From Cotesia glomerata (Eukaryota > Arthropoda > Insecta > Hymenoptera > Braconidae), in NCBI RefSeq assembly GCF_020080835.1, contig NC_058160.1:10991547-11055546 (forward strand): a DNA stretch of 64,000 bases, written 5' to 3'. Positions 12,740-25,188 of this stretch are shown in pieces. Under the pieces are notes generated by a model. That model was not told where the DNA came from. It made no database searches and saw nothing but the letters and a program-made list of their open reading frames with translations. How positions within the stretch are numbered: position 1 is the stretch's first letter; the number at the start of each line of letters is the position of its first letter. Position numbers and translations under genes: made by a program.

Positions 12740-13440
12740 ATTAGCTTCACCTGTATGTTTGTATGTTTGTAACCGACTCCTTTGGGCGCGATTTTGACCC
12801 ACTTTAAACGGCCAGATTTCGTTCAAACTTTGTAGGGGTTGCAGTCAAATAGTCAGATTGACAACATTCCGAATTAATAAATTACTAGAACTTAGAAAGT
12901 AAATATAAAATATAATTTAAAATAAATAATTTGACAAATTTTAAAATTCCGAAAAATATAAACTTTAATAAAGAAAAAACTAAAGCTATATTAATAGAAT
13001 CTTTCAAAGTCACAAAGTCTCAATAAATTAAAAAACATAGCAACGAAAATTTTTACGCCAAAATAAATGAACAGACGAACACTCATTTAGCCGAAAAATG
13101 TGAATATATAGTTATTTGGATGAATAATTTTGGACCGAATCATCATTATTCATATGGATGAGTATTCAGATGAATATACGTCGGAACGAACTTTTTTCGA
13201 AATTAAATTAATTTTAACTCTTGAGGAATATAAGATTTATGTTTGCCTATATTCGATAGCTCGGTGTTTTTTATAATTTACAAAATTGTTTTTCGGCTAG
13301 TATTCTATTTAAATTAATGTATTTTATAAACTTTGAATGTAGCGGAATTCTTAATTTTCTAAAGTTTTGATAATTCAGAATGCTTTCGATCTGACTGGTT
13401 GACCGCAACCCCTTTGTAGATATATCGAGGACCGATGATA
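12740..13440. repeat. Degenerate inverted-repeat element
   Basis: The stretch AGGGGTTGCAGTCAAATAG at about 12833, through CAGATTGACAACATTCCGAAT, is mirrored near 13375-13425 by a diverged reverse complement (ATTCAGAATGC...GACTGGTTGACCGCAACCCC). The inner parts pair weakly (ACTTAGAAAG and TTTCTAAAGT). The arms have diverged more than in the neighbouring fold-back elements, so this copy looks older. No open frame of interest. Confidence 0.5.
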
Positions 13441-13601
13441 ATACACTAATTTGATAAAATAATTCAATTTTTCAATTTGCAATAAAATAAGATTTTTGTT
13501 AATTTATATAATTTTCATCTATAGTCGATAAGGCAGGAATTGATGTTAATTTTTATTTCCAACCATTATCTTTAGTCGATTCATTTAATATTAACAAATT
13601 T

Positions 13602-14776
13602 GGGTGGACATCAATGACCCATAATCCGATTGCCCAGACCTCGTATTGGACAAAATTCTTTTACCCAGAATTCGTTTGTCCAGATTTTTATGATACAGTG
13701 CATCTTTTACCCAGAGTTCCAATTATACAGAATTTCTATTACACAGGCTTCCGATAACACATGATATATTTTACTCAGTAATTCATTTACACAGGTTTCT
13801 TTTGCCCAGACTCTTCAATTTGATCTCAGTAGTTCTTGCAATAAATAGCGCCAGCATAACTAATTATAATTTGAAAAAATTTTTTTTATTTCAACAATTA
13901 ACAAATCAGAGCCGCCTTATTTTTCTGTAACATTTGTTAAACTCCTGGGTCATTCCATGTCAAATCGACCAATAATCGACAAAAGAAAAAAAAATAAAAA
14001 TAAAAAATTTTCAAAAGATATGCAAATTCAAAATTTCGCGATTTTTACAGTTTTTGAATTTCATTTTTGTAATATCTCGAACGCTATTATAGATACAGGA
14101 ATGGCCTTTCGTTTGTTTAAAAAGGGACACTTGGTGCTAGTGAAAAAAAAAAATATTTTGGAAAAAAATTTTGAAAAATGCCAAACAAATTTTGAATTTT
14201 TGAAAATCGTCAAAAATGACGATTGAGATTAAAATTTTGGTTCAATTTTTTTCGTATAATACCTTGTACTGATCTTAAAAGATTCTGAAAATTTGAGAAC
14301 ACTGTTTTTTGTTTTTTCAAAAATAAGAAATTTTGAATTTCAAAAAAAATTTTTTTTTTGTTTTTTGTAACTTATAAATAAGATAAAGTTATGCAGATAC
14401 ATAGTATTATAATTTTGAGCATTAAAAAATTAAATGTACGACGTGGAAATATTAAATAATAAGGCGGCTCTGATTCGTCAATTGTTGAAATAAAAAAAAT
14501 GTTTTCAAATTATAATTAGTTATGCTGGCGCTATTTATTGCAAGAACTACTGAGATCAAATTGAAGTGTTTGGGCAAAAGAAACCTGTGTAAATGAATTA
14601 CTGAGTAAAAGATATCATGTGTTATCGGATGCCTGTGTAATAGAAATTCTGTATAATTGGAACTCTGGGTAAAAGATGCACTGATCATAGAAATCTGGGC
14701 AAACGAATTCTGGGTAAAAGAATTGTGTCCAATACTAGGTCTGGGCAATCGGATTATGGGTTATTGATGTCCACCC
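13602..14776. mobile_element. Fold-back DNA element with 8-bp target-site duplication
   Basis: The termini GGGTGGACATCAATGACCC and its near-complement (ending GATGTCCACCC) are flanked by a perfect 8-bp direct repeat ACAAATTT (13594-13601 and 14777-14784). The arms are about 320 nt (13602-13921 and 14458-14776). Their outer halves are arrays of degenerate 15-22-nt units of the type TTTTACCCAGAATTCG / TTGTCCAGA. Inner halves match through AGAGCCGCCTTAT and ATAAGGCGGCTCT. The AT-rich 536-nt centre holds an 89-codon frame (13957-14226) of K/F/N-rich composition that I judge non-coding. Inverted repeats made of tandem units recall fly FB elements; the superfamily is not assigned. Confidence 0.8.
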
Positions 14777-14953
14777 ACAAATTTTTGAATACCAAAGAGA
14801 ATTTTTAATTCAACAACGCAAATAATAGTTAAAAAAACACTTTTATAAATAAACCAAACTAAAAAATATAAAATAAATTTGAATTAATAGTGTAAAAAAT
14901 TTTAATAAATATAAATTAATAATAGTGTGAATAAGAAAAAAATGTTTTATTTT

Positions 14954-15054
14954 AAAAAAAGCGTGGGGTGCTTTTTAAGATATTATCGAAGTGATACTCC
15001 TTCTCATGTCTGTCAATGAAATATTTATAACTATTGACACCCCACGCTTTTTTT
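14954..15054. repeat. Short inverted repeat AAAAAAAGCGTGGGGTG / CACCCCACGCTTTTTTT
   Basis: A 17-nt inverted pair lies at 14954-14970 and 15038-15054 with about 67 nt between. It could be a tiny MITE or the edge of a larger decayed element. A minus-strand open frame across it (14952-15206) resembles no family I know. Confidence 0.4.
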
Positions 15055-15268
15055 ACAATTTTACTCGCTACGCTCGTGCGTTCAACTTCGCTTTCGTGGG
15101 CAATCAACAACTTGTCGCACCAGTTGCACAATATACTATTAATTAATAAAATTATATTTTCAGAGTATCGAGTGGTGTCCAAATGATTAGTACATTCTCT
15201 GTACAAATTTAAAAAAAGGAATTATACAAATATTTACAATATTTGTAATAAAACATAAAAAATTTAAT

Positions 15269-15752
15269 TTCAAGTACACTGAAGGAAGTGGTGGAATAGA
15301 AAAAGTTATTTGGGGACCTGATTGTAAATAAATAATTATTATTTCTGATTCAAATGTAAGTATAATTAATTTATATTTATTTATTTATTAATGACAATTT
15401 TTTTTTTAATAAATTATAACAAGAAAAATTTATTTTAAAAATTCAGTTTTTAGAAGCTCAAAATAATAATCAATGCAATTTTTTAAAAATAATTTTCAAG
15501 ACCTCGTTTGTTTTTAAAGAAAAATAAAAAAATTGTCAAGTGTCTGCTTATTTCAGTGTCATTAATATTTTTATTTATTTTGTTAATAGATTTACCTGTC
15601 AATAATAACATTGACTAAGCAAACAATAACCCACATGTGGAATATTAAATCATTAGCTAAATTTTTGGCCATAAATAACAAAACAGAATGCTTAGCAATT
15701 ATTTTAACAACAGATGAAATAGAAATATATTAAGGAGTGGAAATCATCATAT
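15269..15752 (+). pseudogene. Decayed WD40 gene fragment, WRAP73-like, part 1
   Basis: Two exon-like blocks keep a WD40 flavour. 15269-15355 reads YTEGSGGIEKVIWGPDC, one in-frame stop, then IIIISDSN and a GTAAGT donor. 15590-15752 follows a TTAATAG acceptor and reads ITLTKQTITHMWNIKSL, then a further in-frame stop, before another GTAAGT. The order of motifs resembles WRAP73 (WDR8), where EGSAGL...WSPDGRHIL is followed by LRITVWSL and a LALAERRDCKDYVSI block. The gene is disabled by stops and kept its introns, so it looks like a decayed duplicate rather than a retrocopy. The family call is tentative. Confidence 0.35.
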
Positions 15753-15798
15753 GTAAGTAAATATTTATTATTTTATTTGAAAGAATATAAAATTTTAA

Positions 15799-18164
15799 TT
15801 ACAATAAATGAAAATTATAAATTTTGACAGCTTCGTCAGCTCCACAACTTGCTAATTCAATATCGCAATTGTTATTTTTAATCGTTGGCCTAAATGCTAA
15901 TCTTTTAACAGTTTTATGATGAGCTTCTTTGCTATCAAGTTTTATCAAACAAATCCATTCGCTCTCTATATTATAGATCTTACAATCAAAAAATTTTTGT
16001 GGTATTGTCTGCAATTGAATGGTACCATCCTCACAATCAATAGCCAAGACATAAGATTAATAAAATCATTGTAAAAATCTAGAGCTGTTACAGAAGCATG
16101 TGGAAATTCTAATGATTCAATAGGTAAAATATTTCGATTGCTCCAAAGTTGATCAACTTTCCAAAGTCCAATTGTACCATCACGTGACCCGGTCGCAAAG
16201 TATTTAGTCATGGCTCCAACTGCAGCACCAAATAATCATAGTGTGTAATGATTTAGCTGGTGAACAAGCTAATAAATCATAACTATCACCCGATGAATCA
16301 ATTTCATAAATACTCCAGCGTCTGTCGTGCGACACCGATAGTAAATATTTCCCATCAGGAGAAAATTCAAGCTGTGTCCCAGTAAGTCGATGACTCATGA
16401 GCTTACCAATTTGTGCCCAGGTCTCGGTGCTCCATAAAATGATAGTCGAGTGTTCAAACGATGACGACTTACAAGCAGTAGCTATCAATTTTCCATCACT
16501 GCGAGTTGCTATATTGAAAATAATTCATACCTACGCACGTACAATTTTTTCAACTCGGTCCACAGGGTATATCTTCTTATTTCTTCTTCAGTTGGCGATC
16601 TTTTAATAAAATTGCCATCATTATTATCATGCTCATTAATATCAGAAGTATCTAAATATTGATGTTGCTCCTGGCTGGTATTATTAGTCAGTCCCAATGC
16701 TGGAACTGAAGCGCTTGTATCAGCCATATTCAACGCCTTGCTCCAATCATCAGCACTCAGAGCTTCAGAAAATGCAGCTGGTTCTTTAAAAACCCGTATG
16801 ACGTCCTCATCAGTGCCAGAGCAGAACATTGTCGAGTTTAATATTGCTAAACAATTAATATCATTAGTATCATACACGTGAATTTGCGGGCGTGCTATTT
16901 AATGCCAATTTGGTGTCATTGATGATGATGATGATTTTTTACAAGACCATGGTACGTGAATTCTTGTCGTTTGATCCAAGCTTGTGGTCAGCAAATACCT
17001 CCCACGTGGCTCCCAATGCAAGTCAGTCACTTCACTGTCGTGTACGGTCGGTCCCGAACGTGGGTACCATTTTTTAATTTCTTCATTGTATCTCCACAGA
17101 TGGATGGTACCTTCGTAACCCTGGGCTAGTACGTAAAAACCAAGAGAGTTACCACTGACCTTGCCCAGTTTAACTGTTTCAATCCAAACACCACTGGGAC
17201 TCAGCTCCTAAATGATAATTGTTTGGTTCGACCCGCTTGAGAGTAGCTTCAAAGGATTTTTATTGTCAGGCGACCACTGGACTCCATAGACCCCGTGGTC
17301 ATGTCCAGTGAGCACTGACTCTAAAGAAATATTAAAATTATTATCATCTACCTTGAATTGATACGGTTGCTCATCATCAAAAGCTTCTGGAGGGGTTGAT
17401 GAGATTTTCCAGAGTCTTATGGTGCCGTCTCAAGAACCACTGGCCATAAAAGCTTCATTGGAATTATATTTAACAATATTAAGATACGTAATCCAGTCTT
17501 GATGGCCGCGTAACTCAATTGTATGATTGAAATTCAATTCTGGACTATTTTTATTCAACAAGCTGGGATTACAAGTGTAAAGATCAATTGTTACTTTTTC
17601 AAGACAAATTATTATCACTGGAATTGGCTCGTCACCTGGCAATGATGATATTTTTATTTCACTTACTAATTTTTTTTTTAAATCCAATTCCTGGTCAATA
17701 AGTATTCCTGATTTCCAGTACCATATTTTAAACTCGCAGTTACATGATGATCCAGTTATCAATAAATTATCATTATTCTTACTTTTTGAGGAATTAGGAT
17801 TAGGCTATTAATAAGCTGCATATGCTGTTTTCAAATCACTGTCTAAGTAAACAATAATATTTGGCTTATAATCTTTTGTGACAGATTCATCCCAGATTAT
17901 AATTGTACCGTCCTCTGAAGCTGATAAAATTTTAGGTGCTGAGCAATCATCACTATTATTTTTACAGATCCAATTAACTACTTTAACTCGACTCTCATGC
18001 TTTTCAAGTTTGTCAATTATTCGGCCAGTTTCTAAATAATCTGGATCGTATATTACGACGGAATTGGAACTCACGTAACAAATAATGTTATTATTTCGGC
18101 ACCAATCTATTGCGTGAGGCCCACGATTTAACGCACATGATATATAATTTGTTATTACTTCCAT
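15799..18164 (-). pseudogene. Elp2: Elongator subunit Elp2 retropseudogene, full length
   Basis: Elp2 is the WD40 scaffold of the Elongator complex, which modifies tRNA wobble uridines. This copy spans the whole protein without introns. The N-terminus reads ISCALNRGPHAIDWCRNNN. WD repeats follow, then the diagnostic LDQTTRIHVPW, WH-x-IARPQIHVYD and FCSGTDEDVIRVF blocks, and C-terminal repeats including FATGSRDGTIGLWK and ELASCGADEAVKIYNF. It is disabled by a tandem TAA TAG near 17811-17816, a TGA at 17430-17432, a TAG for an expected Trp at 17208-17210, a TAA for an expected Glu at 16899-16901, and frame changes near 16505, 16205 and 16040. Lack of introns plus many lesions indicates a retrocopy. 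An A-rich stretch with AATAAA follows the stop but no clean poly(A) tail. Assembly error is unlikely, because the neighbouring genes are clean. Confidence 0.85.
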
Positions 18165-18599
18165 TTTTATTTATTAAATACTTTTTTTTTATACAAATTA
18201 ATTTTTTTTTACGATCACGTGTAGTGTCGTGGAGTATAAATTTGGGATTATGTATTTATAACCTAAAAACTATTTCAAATGTAGCATAGTGAAGCTAGCT
18301 GACATCTGCAATTTTTTTTTTATTCTTATTACAAATCAATCATAATAATAATAAATTATACTGAAGTTAACTGACACCGATCAATTTTTTTAATTTTTAT
18401 AAAAAATCAATTTTAATAAAAAAGAACTTTAAAAATTTTCAATTACAATTTTTTTTTAATTTTCACATTTGGAATTTTTTTATTAATTTAATTGCTCAAA
18501 AATTATTAAAAAAATTTCGAATGTCAATTAACTTCAGTGTCTTTAATAAAAATACTTTTAAAAATTTCTCCTTTTAATTTTTTTTAATTATCACAGTTG

Positions 18600-19560
18600 A
18601 AACTTTTTTATTAAATAATAACAGGAATGTTCACAGGAATTCAGGACAAAATAAAAATTCAAACCATCAATTTGATCTTTGTTGTACGTTTCGTCCTTTA
18701 TTAGGACTTCATCAGCAACTAAAATTAAAAACATAAATATTATAACCTTTCTATACATATAAAAACATATAACATAATATAACCATACCTTAATCATTAT
18801 GGTTTACAATCTATTATATGCTATTATATAAAACGTAAGAACCATTGGTAATAGTGTTATAATGAATCCAATGTCAATTAACATTATTTTTAAAAACATA
18901 AACAGACAAGTTATTTAACAAAATTATTACTAAATGTATCAACATCAATATTAATTGTAATACTGTTATACCCTTAGATAGTGTATAATAACTAAGTTAC
19001 AATAATAATACTACAGTGACATCTATGATCTTTATGTCAACTAAATTCTCGCGGAAACATTTAGAATATCATTATAAATACTACTTAAATTATTGGTGTC
19101 TGTTCTTAGATTCACTGTATTATTTCTTTTTATATGGATCATTTCACTAATATTTCTCTTGAACCAATTGTCTTCTATATCTAAAATAGTTGCCATGTCA
19201 AATTTAAAATTGTGTCCAGTCTTGAAATGATGATCAGCGAGTGCAGTAGAATTTGTTTTGAGTATATTAATCGGCCTGCAGTCATTCTTATGTTGATCCA
19301 GTCTTTTCTTGAGTTTTTGCTTCGTTTGTCCCACGTAGCACCTGATACATTCACATGGTATCTAATATACAATCTCGGACTGATCCCCTTTATCAACTTT
19401 ATCTTTTAATCTTGAATAAATTGAGTTAATTTTGACTAAGTAGTAAAACACCAGTTGAATATTAGTTTTATTGAAACATTTGTTAATCTGGTTAGATATT
19501 CGGTTAATAAATGGGAATCTAATAAACTTTTTAACTTGTAGTTTATGATCCGGTATGTTT
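18600..19560 (-). mobile_element. 5'-truncated Penelope-like retroelement (3' part, GIY-YIG endonuclease)
   Basis: The minus strand reads FPFINRISNQINKCFNKTN, then an RLKDKVDKGDQSEIVY block, a stop (TAG), IPCECIRCYVGQTKQKLKKR, an ALADHHFKTGH block, and WFKRNISEMIHIKRN. This matches the C-terminus of Penelope-like elements, where a CxC Cys motif precedes a GIY-YIG nuclease with YVGQT and a late WxxR/E region. The open part after the stop is 19041-19334 or slightly longer. Downstream, near 18680-18720, the minus strand carries GATGAAGTCCTAATAAAGGA followed by CGAAACGT, the type of motif often found near the 3' end of these elements. The reverse transcriptase is missing and one stop breaks the endonuclease, so this copy is dead. 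Confidence 0.7.
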
Positions 19561-19651
19561 TATTAAATTGTACTTTTTTATTAAATTTTTTTCACAAAAA
19601 TTTATGTCAATTTCAGCGGAAAAAATTTAATTTTTATTTTTATTTATTACA

Positions 19652-19780
19652 GAGATTGATCTGCGATAAATTATTCAGCATTGACGGGGTATCATGGTCA
19701 CCCAATGGAGAATTACTGGCTAATTGGTGTTCAATAATTGAAAAATCCCGAATAGTAATATATCTTAATATATCTATATA
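19652..19780 (+). pseudogene. Decayed WD40 gene fragment, WRAP73-like, part 2
   Basis: After a TTATTACAG acceptor the plus strand reads LFSIDGVSWSPNGELLANWC, then IIEKSRIVIY, which decays into AT-rich sequence. This resembles the WRAP73 region DLTGIEWAPNG..LAVWD....YKILLYS, the segment that should follow part 1 at 15269-15752. It is on the same strand and in the expected order. The Elp2 retrocopy and the Penelope fragment lie between the two parts, as though they landed in its intron. The exon phases no longer match, so both parts are decayed. Confidence 0.35.
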
Positions 19781-21252
19781 TCTTAATAGTCTTATCAATG
19801 GAGTGTAAAAAATCTCCAATTACAGTCACGGTTTAAAATACACTAGCGCCTCTGGCGGAATTTTTTTGAACTTTAAATATTGGCGAAAAAATTTTCAATG
19901 ACAGCTTTTATTTCTTCAGAGAACATAAGGATGAAATTTTGTGAAGAAATACAAAAAAGAAGATGATATTTGTGTATATATATTTATTATTTTTTATTAA
20001 TATAATAAATTGTGTATAGTAAATTATTTTTCTTACAAACTAATTGTGGGGAAGCGATAAAATAGGAACTGTGATCGCCTGTCGTATACTCTACTTATTT
20101 TTTTTTATTTTAAATATATATTTATTTAAAACATCTGTCTATATTCTTCATAAATAGTTTTTTTCTTTCTTCTTGTTAAATATTGTGAATTTTAACCAAA
20201 AATTTAAATTGATAATAGTTATAGTTAATAATAATTACAAGTTTTGCATACAAACAGGCCGTTAAAGGCACCCGGCCCTGGTTCACGAGCTCCCAATCAA
20301 GCAAGGGCCCTCTTAATCTATTTTTAATAATAATATTTATTTAAGTAAATTACTTATAACCCCACAATCGACAATAAATCTAATACACAGTAATTGCAAC
20401 AAATTATTAATTATTAAACGCTGCACTATTTTTCTTCTTTAGTTAATAATAAATATTTCAGTTCAGTTACTTGCATTCATACAATTAAACTATTGTTTTT
20501 TTTTATTTATAAATATTAATAATTTTAACAATAGGCAACTCTTAATTTTTAATATAATTCGTAATAAATATCATTGTTTAATTATTAATTATTACATTGT
20601 CTTATAAGTATATTAAAACGTTGTATTTTTCTATTGTTTTAGTTGTCTTCTTGCAAATATTGCTAGTCAATACTGTTCTAATATTTAATTTTTTCAATTA
20701 AAAATAATTTAAAATAAATTTTTTAAAGAAGAAATATTTTAAAAATATTCCAATGTCTGCTTTGTTAAAAAAAAAGGAAAATAATAAAAATAAAAATAAT
20801 TTTTTCCAACATATTTATTGTATAATATTGGCAAGTTGGATGGCTTATACACATTAATGGCAAAAAACAATAATAATAATAATAATAATAATTAATTAAT
20901 AAGTAAAGAAAATTTTGTTTAGTATAAAGAATAATAATAAAAAATATAAACAGAGGTAGTAAACATATTAAGAAATAGTACATAATTGTTATTATTATTT
21001 AAAAAAAAAAAAAATTAGAGTAAGATAAATAGGTATTAAAATATTTACATGAAAAATTTCGAATAAAATTTAAAAACTCCGTGAAAGCCTTAAATAATTG
21101 TTACTGACTTTATAAAGATAATGATAAATGATAAAGAAGAAATGAAATTATCAAACAGAAATGAATCTTAGTTAATAATTAAAAAATAATAATAATAAAA
21201 CAAAAACCTAATAATTAATTACAATTACGGCGGTACAATTAATTGAAACAAT

Positions 21253-21270
21253 TATAATAATAATAATAAT

Positions 21271-21313
<43 letters not shown>
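21253..21313. repeat. (AAT)n microsatellite
   Basis: About 60 nt of ATA/AAT units. A second, shorter (AAT)n tract lies at about 21779-21808. Confidence 0.9.
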
Positions 21314-21317
<4 letters not shown>

Positions 21318-21777
21318 TCTAATGAAGCACCTTAGTTGATAAAATTGAATTTTCAAAATACGTACAAAAAAAGTGACCAATTATTTTTACATGAAAAATT
21401 TTTTCAACAACGCACCTGTAATAATAAATTTAAAAATGTTGGTCTTCAGATTGCACTTAAACTCCTATCCCACAAATTCAAAGATCAAAACCAAGAATTT
21501 ATAAAAACCAATCAAATGCAAATAATTCGCAACTACCTATCCCTGATTATGTTTTCTCATATAAATATCACGTAATCAGTATAAGTATATCAATAACTAA
21601 TTATAATCGTATAGCTTATATACATATATTGTTTTTTTATTTTTATCTTATTTTATTATTTCTTCTTATTCTTTAATATTAAGTATAATTATTATGCAAA
21701 TGATTACTTAATTGCATACTGGTTTTTAATTTCTCTCATACACACACTCCATTGGTTTATTTATTAGTTATTAATTC

Positions 21778-21808
<31 letters not shown>

Positions 21809-23749
21809 TTTATTAAAATGAATGATGGTTCGATATCGCACTCACGGTTCCGTACGGCAAATCATTCTTATATTATTAAAACCTTATGTTTAATTATATG
21901 TAATTAAATATTTAATCATTCGATGAGTTACCTTCACACACATGTGTAAGTACATTGTATTGCATTGTTATTTTGGAATAAAATATTATAACTTTTTTGT
22001 TTTTGATAAATAATCAAGCTGGCAGTGGGAATTTAAAAAATTTTCACTCATAAAAATTTATTTATTATTTCTTCATAAAAAATTTTCTCTTAAAAAATTT
22101 TTAAAAGAATAAATACTCGATTATTTATGAAATTATTGGAAGTATCTGATTGACTATGGTCAGTGGAAGTTATATTTTGTAAATATATATAAATATCATC
22201 ATCAATAATTATTAATTAATATAAAAAAAAGGTAATATTGTTGATTGATATTTGTGACTGTAAAAATGTTTGATTTTATTTAATGATTAGTGGAAAGAAG
22301 AATATACTTTTAAAAATATATATTACGGAGGTAGGTGTGGTGATATATTAATATATATTTAATATGTTTCAACTATTTTAATCCCTGGTAATCCTGTGTA
22401 TATTGATAACTATTTGTTTATTATAAATAAAAAAATTGAACAAGAAATATATTTATTAATTATCAAAACAAAAATGGCTGAGACGATTAACATTAACTGT
22501 TAAATATTTATATCACTGTATACTTATATTTCCTGAGTTTATAAGAACGTTTGATAAGTACCTGAGTGTTGTAGTTTATTTATTAAATCTTCTTTTTTAT
22601 ATAACCGACTATAAATATACATAAAACTATTGCAATACTGTATACTGATTAAAAAATATGAACTGACTATTGCTGACGAGAAGAAATAGTTTCATTATTT
22701 TTATTTATTATATTATGCAGTGACATTTAATATGTAAAAAAATATTTTATGTATATATTATTCCTCATCTGTGTTAACAAAAAAATATTGCAGATTTAAA
22801 TTGACTCAAGTATTACGACTATTTCGTTGGATCACTATTGTTTCGTTTAAGCTATTTATTATTCATTAAAAACTTTCATCGGTACTTTTTATTATTATTT
22901 ATATTTAACTGATTCGCTCGTATATTTAATATATTTTTATTCCACACTGTTAAATACTTTATTATAATTTTTACTACCCGTTAATCTTTCCAATTATAAT
23001 TTGTACTCTGGAAATTATTTATTTATTTTTTTTTTAATGTTATTAACAATTACTATTGGTTAATGATTTTTTTTAAACATTACTTTTGATAAAAAATAGA
23101 TAGAGAGCTTTGAAGGCAAGAGTTGGTATCGTTTGTACCAATTAAGACCTGGTTAGATTTATAAAAACATTTTTTCTATTTCTTCCTGCTGTGGATTAGT
23201 CTAAAAATTTTTAATTTATCGCAAAATTTTGTACTAATTTATTTATAACATTTAAATCGTATACTTTTTATTAGTATGTATTTCGTATACTTTTTTTTTA
23301 CGCTTAATAATGTCGAAAAAAATTTTAATAAAACAAACCACAGCTCGGAGTTTTTAATCTATTGATTTCCGTTCTCACGAGACCGCAACGTACTAATTTA
23401 ATAATAATAATTAATTTTATTTAACCAAATAAAATAATTATTTATAAACTAAAAATAACACTGGGAAAAAGTCCAATACAAATTACAATCTTACATCTAA
23501 AGTTAGTATACTTTAGAGTATTGTAGTTGTATACATATTTTCTTCTATAAACTAATTATTATAATTTTTTTAATTTTTTCTACACCTAATCATCATTTCT
23601 TCAATAATTAAATTTCTTTGAATATTCATCAATTATTCATTTTCTTCAACGCTTATCGCGAGTAACTGATATTTTTATTTATTTCATTACATAAATGTAA
23701 ATACGACCAGCTATTTTTTTTTTTTTTTATTTATCTACATACTTTAATA

Positions 23750-23751
<2 letters not shown>

Positions 23752-23826
<75 letters not shown>

Positions 23827-23827
23827 T
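23752..23827. repeat. (TA)n microsatellite
   Basis: About 75 nt of alternating TA with a single interruption. The apparent open frames of repeated Ile-Tyr on both strands are produced by this repeat. Confidence 0.95.
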
Positions 23828-25188
23828 TTATCCTAATGATTTTGTTCTTTGTGACAAGCGTATCTAAACAAAATTCAATTAATTGTTTATTACCACCGTT
23901 AAATATAAAATATTTAATACCGTATTTCTTCACGGTCGCATGTTTAATATGGCAAGAATTATTCACGTTTGTCGCGGTTAAAAATAATAAATTGCGAGAT
24001 TATTCAATCAATAAACATTAAAATATTAATTTAAACCAAAAATATTATTAATAAGTAATTTAAAAATTAAATAATAATAAATTTTTCTAAAAAACATTAC
24101 TTTGAGCCGTAAAGAAAACAATTTTCGATTCAGATTATTAAAATAATTCAATTAACTTCTTAAAAAAAAATTATCATTATCTAAAAAATGAAACTATACA
24201 TATTTATCAACAGTTAATATTACTTACTATTTAATTAAAACCAAGGCAAAGAAAATTAAAACTTAAGTACTTATTCTTTTTAAAGTACATTAATCTCGCA
24301 TTCAATTATCAATAATATTATCATTATTATTATCAATAATAATATGTCATTTACGAACCCGGACGGCTTATTCAAAAAAACCCTATCCCATAAAAAAAAA
24401 TTAACTGTATACGTAAGTCCGCAATTTAAAAACTGTAATACTTATATCTTGAAAGAAGAAATTCTTTTTAACATAGAATGGATTTAATAAAACTTTTGTT
24501 ATAATAATTCTATAGTACCTATTGTTCTATTATCTGCACTGAGGTAGACGGATGGAATAGTTTTATCGTATTTAAAAATCAAAATACTTTTTTGTTGATA
24601 TGAGCATAACCTTGTTATAATCTTTCGGAGATCATCTTTCCTTTTGAATTGCTGTCAATTAGTCAGAATTAATAATCTTAATAAAAGTTCAAAATTTTAA
24701 ATAATATAATTTCAAGTTTTTATTACAAATTCTAGAAATAAAAATCAAATTAGAAAACTTTGTAAAATCTTTGAAACTAAAAATTTCAATAATTAAATTA
24801 TAATTCTTTTAAAAATTTTAGTTTTAGAAAAAAAAAAAAAATAATTTTTTTTAGCTTAACAATTAAAAAAAAATATTTATTAAAAATTAAAAATATTATC
24901 TGACCAATTGACAGAAACTCTTCGTAACTTTAATAAAAAATAATCTTTTTAAAAATAAAAGAAATTGTATATGAATACAAACTTTTATACTCTGAGTAAG
25001 ACAACTGCTGGCATAGCACTGACTCTAAAAACCATTAATTAATATTAGTAAAGATAAAAAAAGCAACAAAAGTCTATTAACTATGAGGTAGAGGATGGAT
25101 CCTGTCGGTAGAGCCTTTTAGACTGGTAAAAGTACCTGGGTACTTCATAATCAAATAAAATAATCGATTGGTAGTTGAGTGAGTATAA

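Larger units (their letters stand above)
19781..25188. other. AT-rich intergenic DNA / probable 3' UTR of abrupt at its right end
   Basis: No gene seen. It contains A/T homopolymers and trinucleotide and dinucleotide microsatellites (listed separately). The part nearest 25188 is probably the 3' UTR of the most distal abrupt isoform. Confidence 0.6.

Noticed and set aside
13957..14226. 89-codon frame in the centre of the fold-back element
   Set aside because: AT-driven K/F/N composition and no match to a transposase signature.
14952..15206. 84-codon minus-strand frame ending in KIVKKAWGVNSYKYFID and more
   Set aside because: Some protein flavour but lies across a short inverted repeat and matches nothing I can name; could be a dead transposon piece, not listed as a gene.
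23727..24021. Open frames on both strands through the (TA)n tract
   Set aside because: Repeated Ile-Tyr codons are produced by the microsatellite itself.
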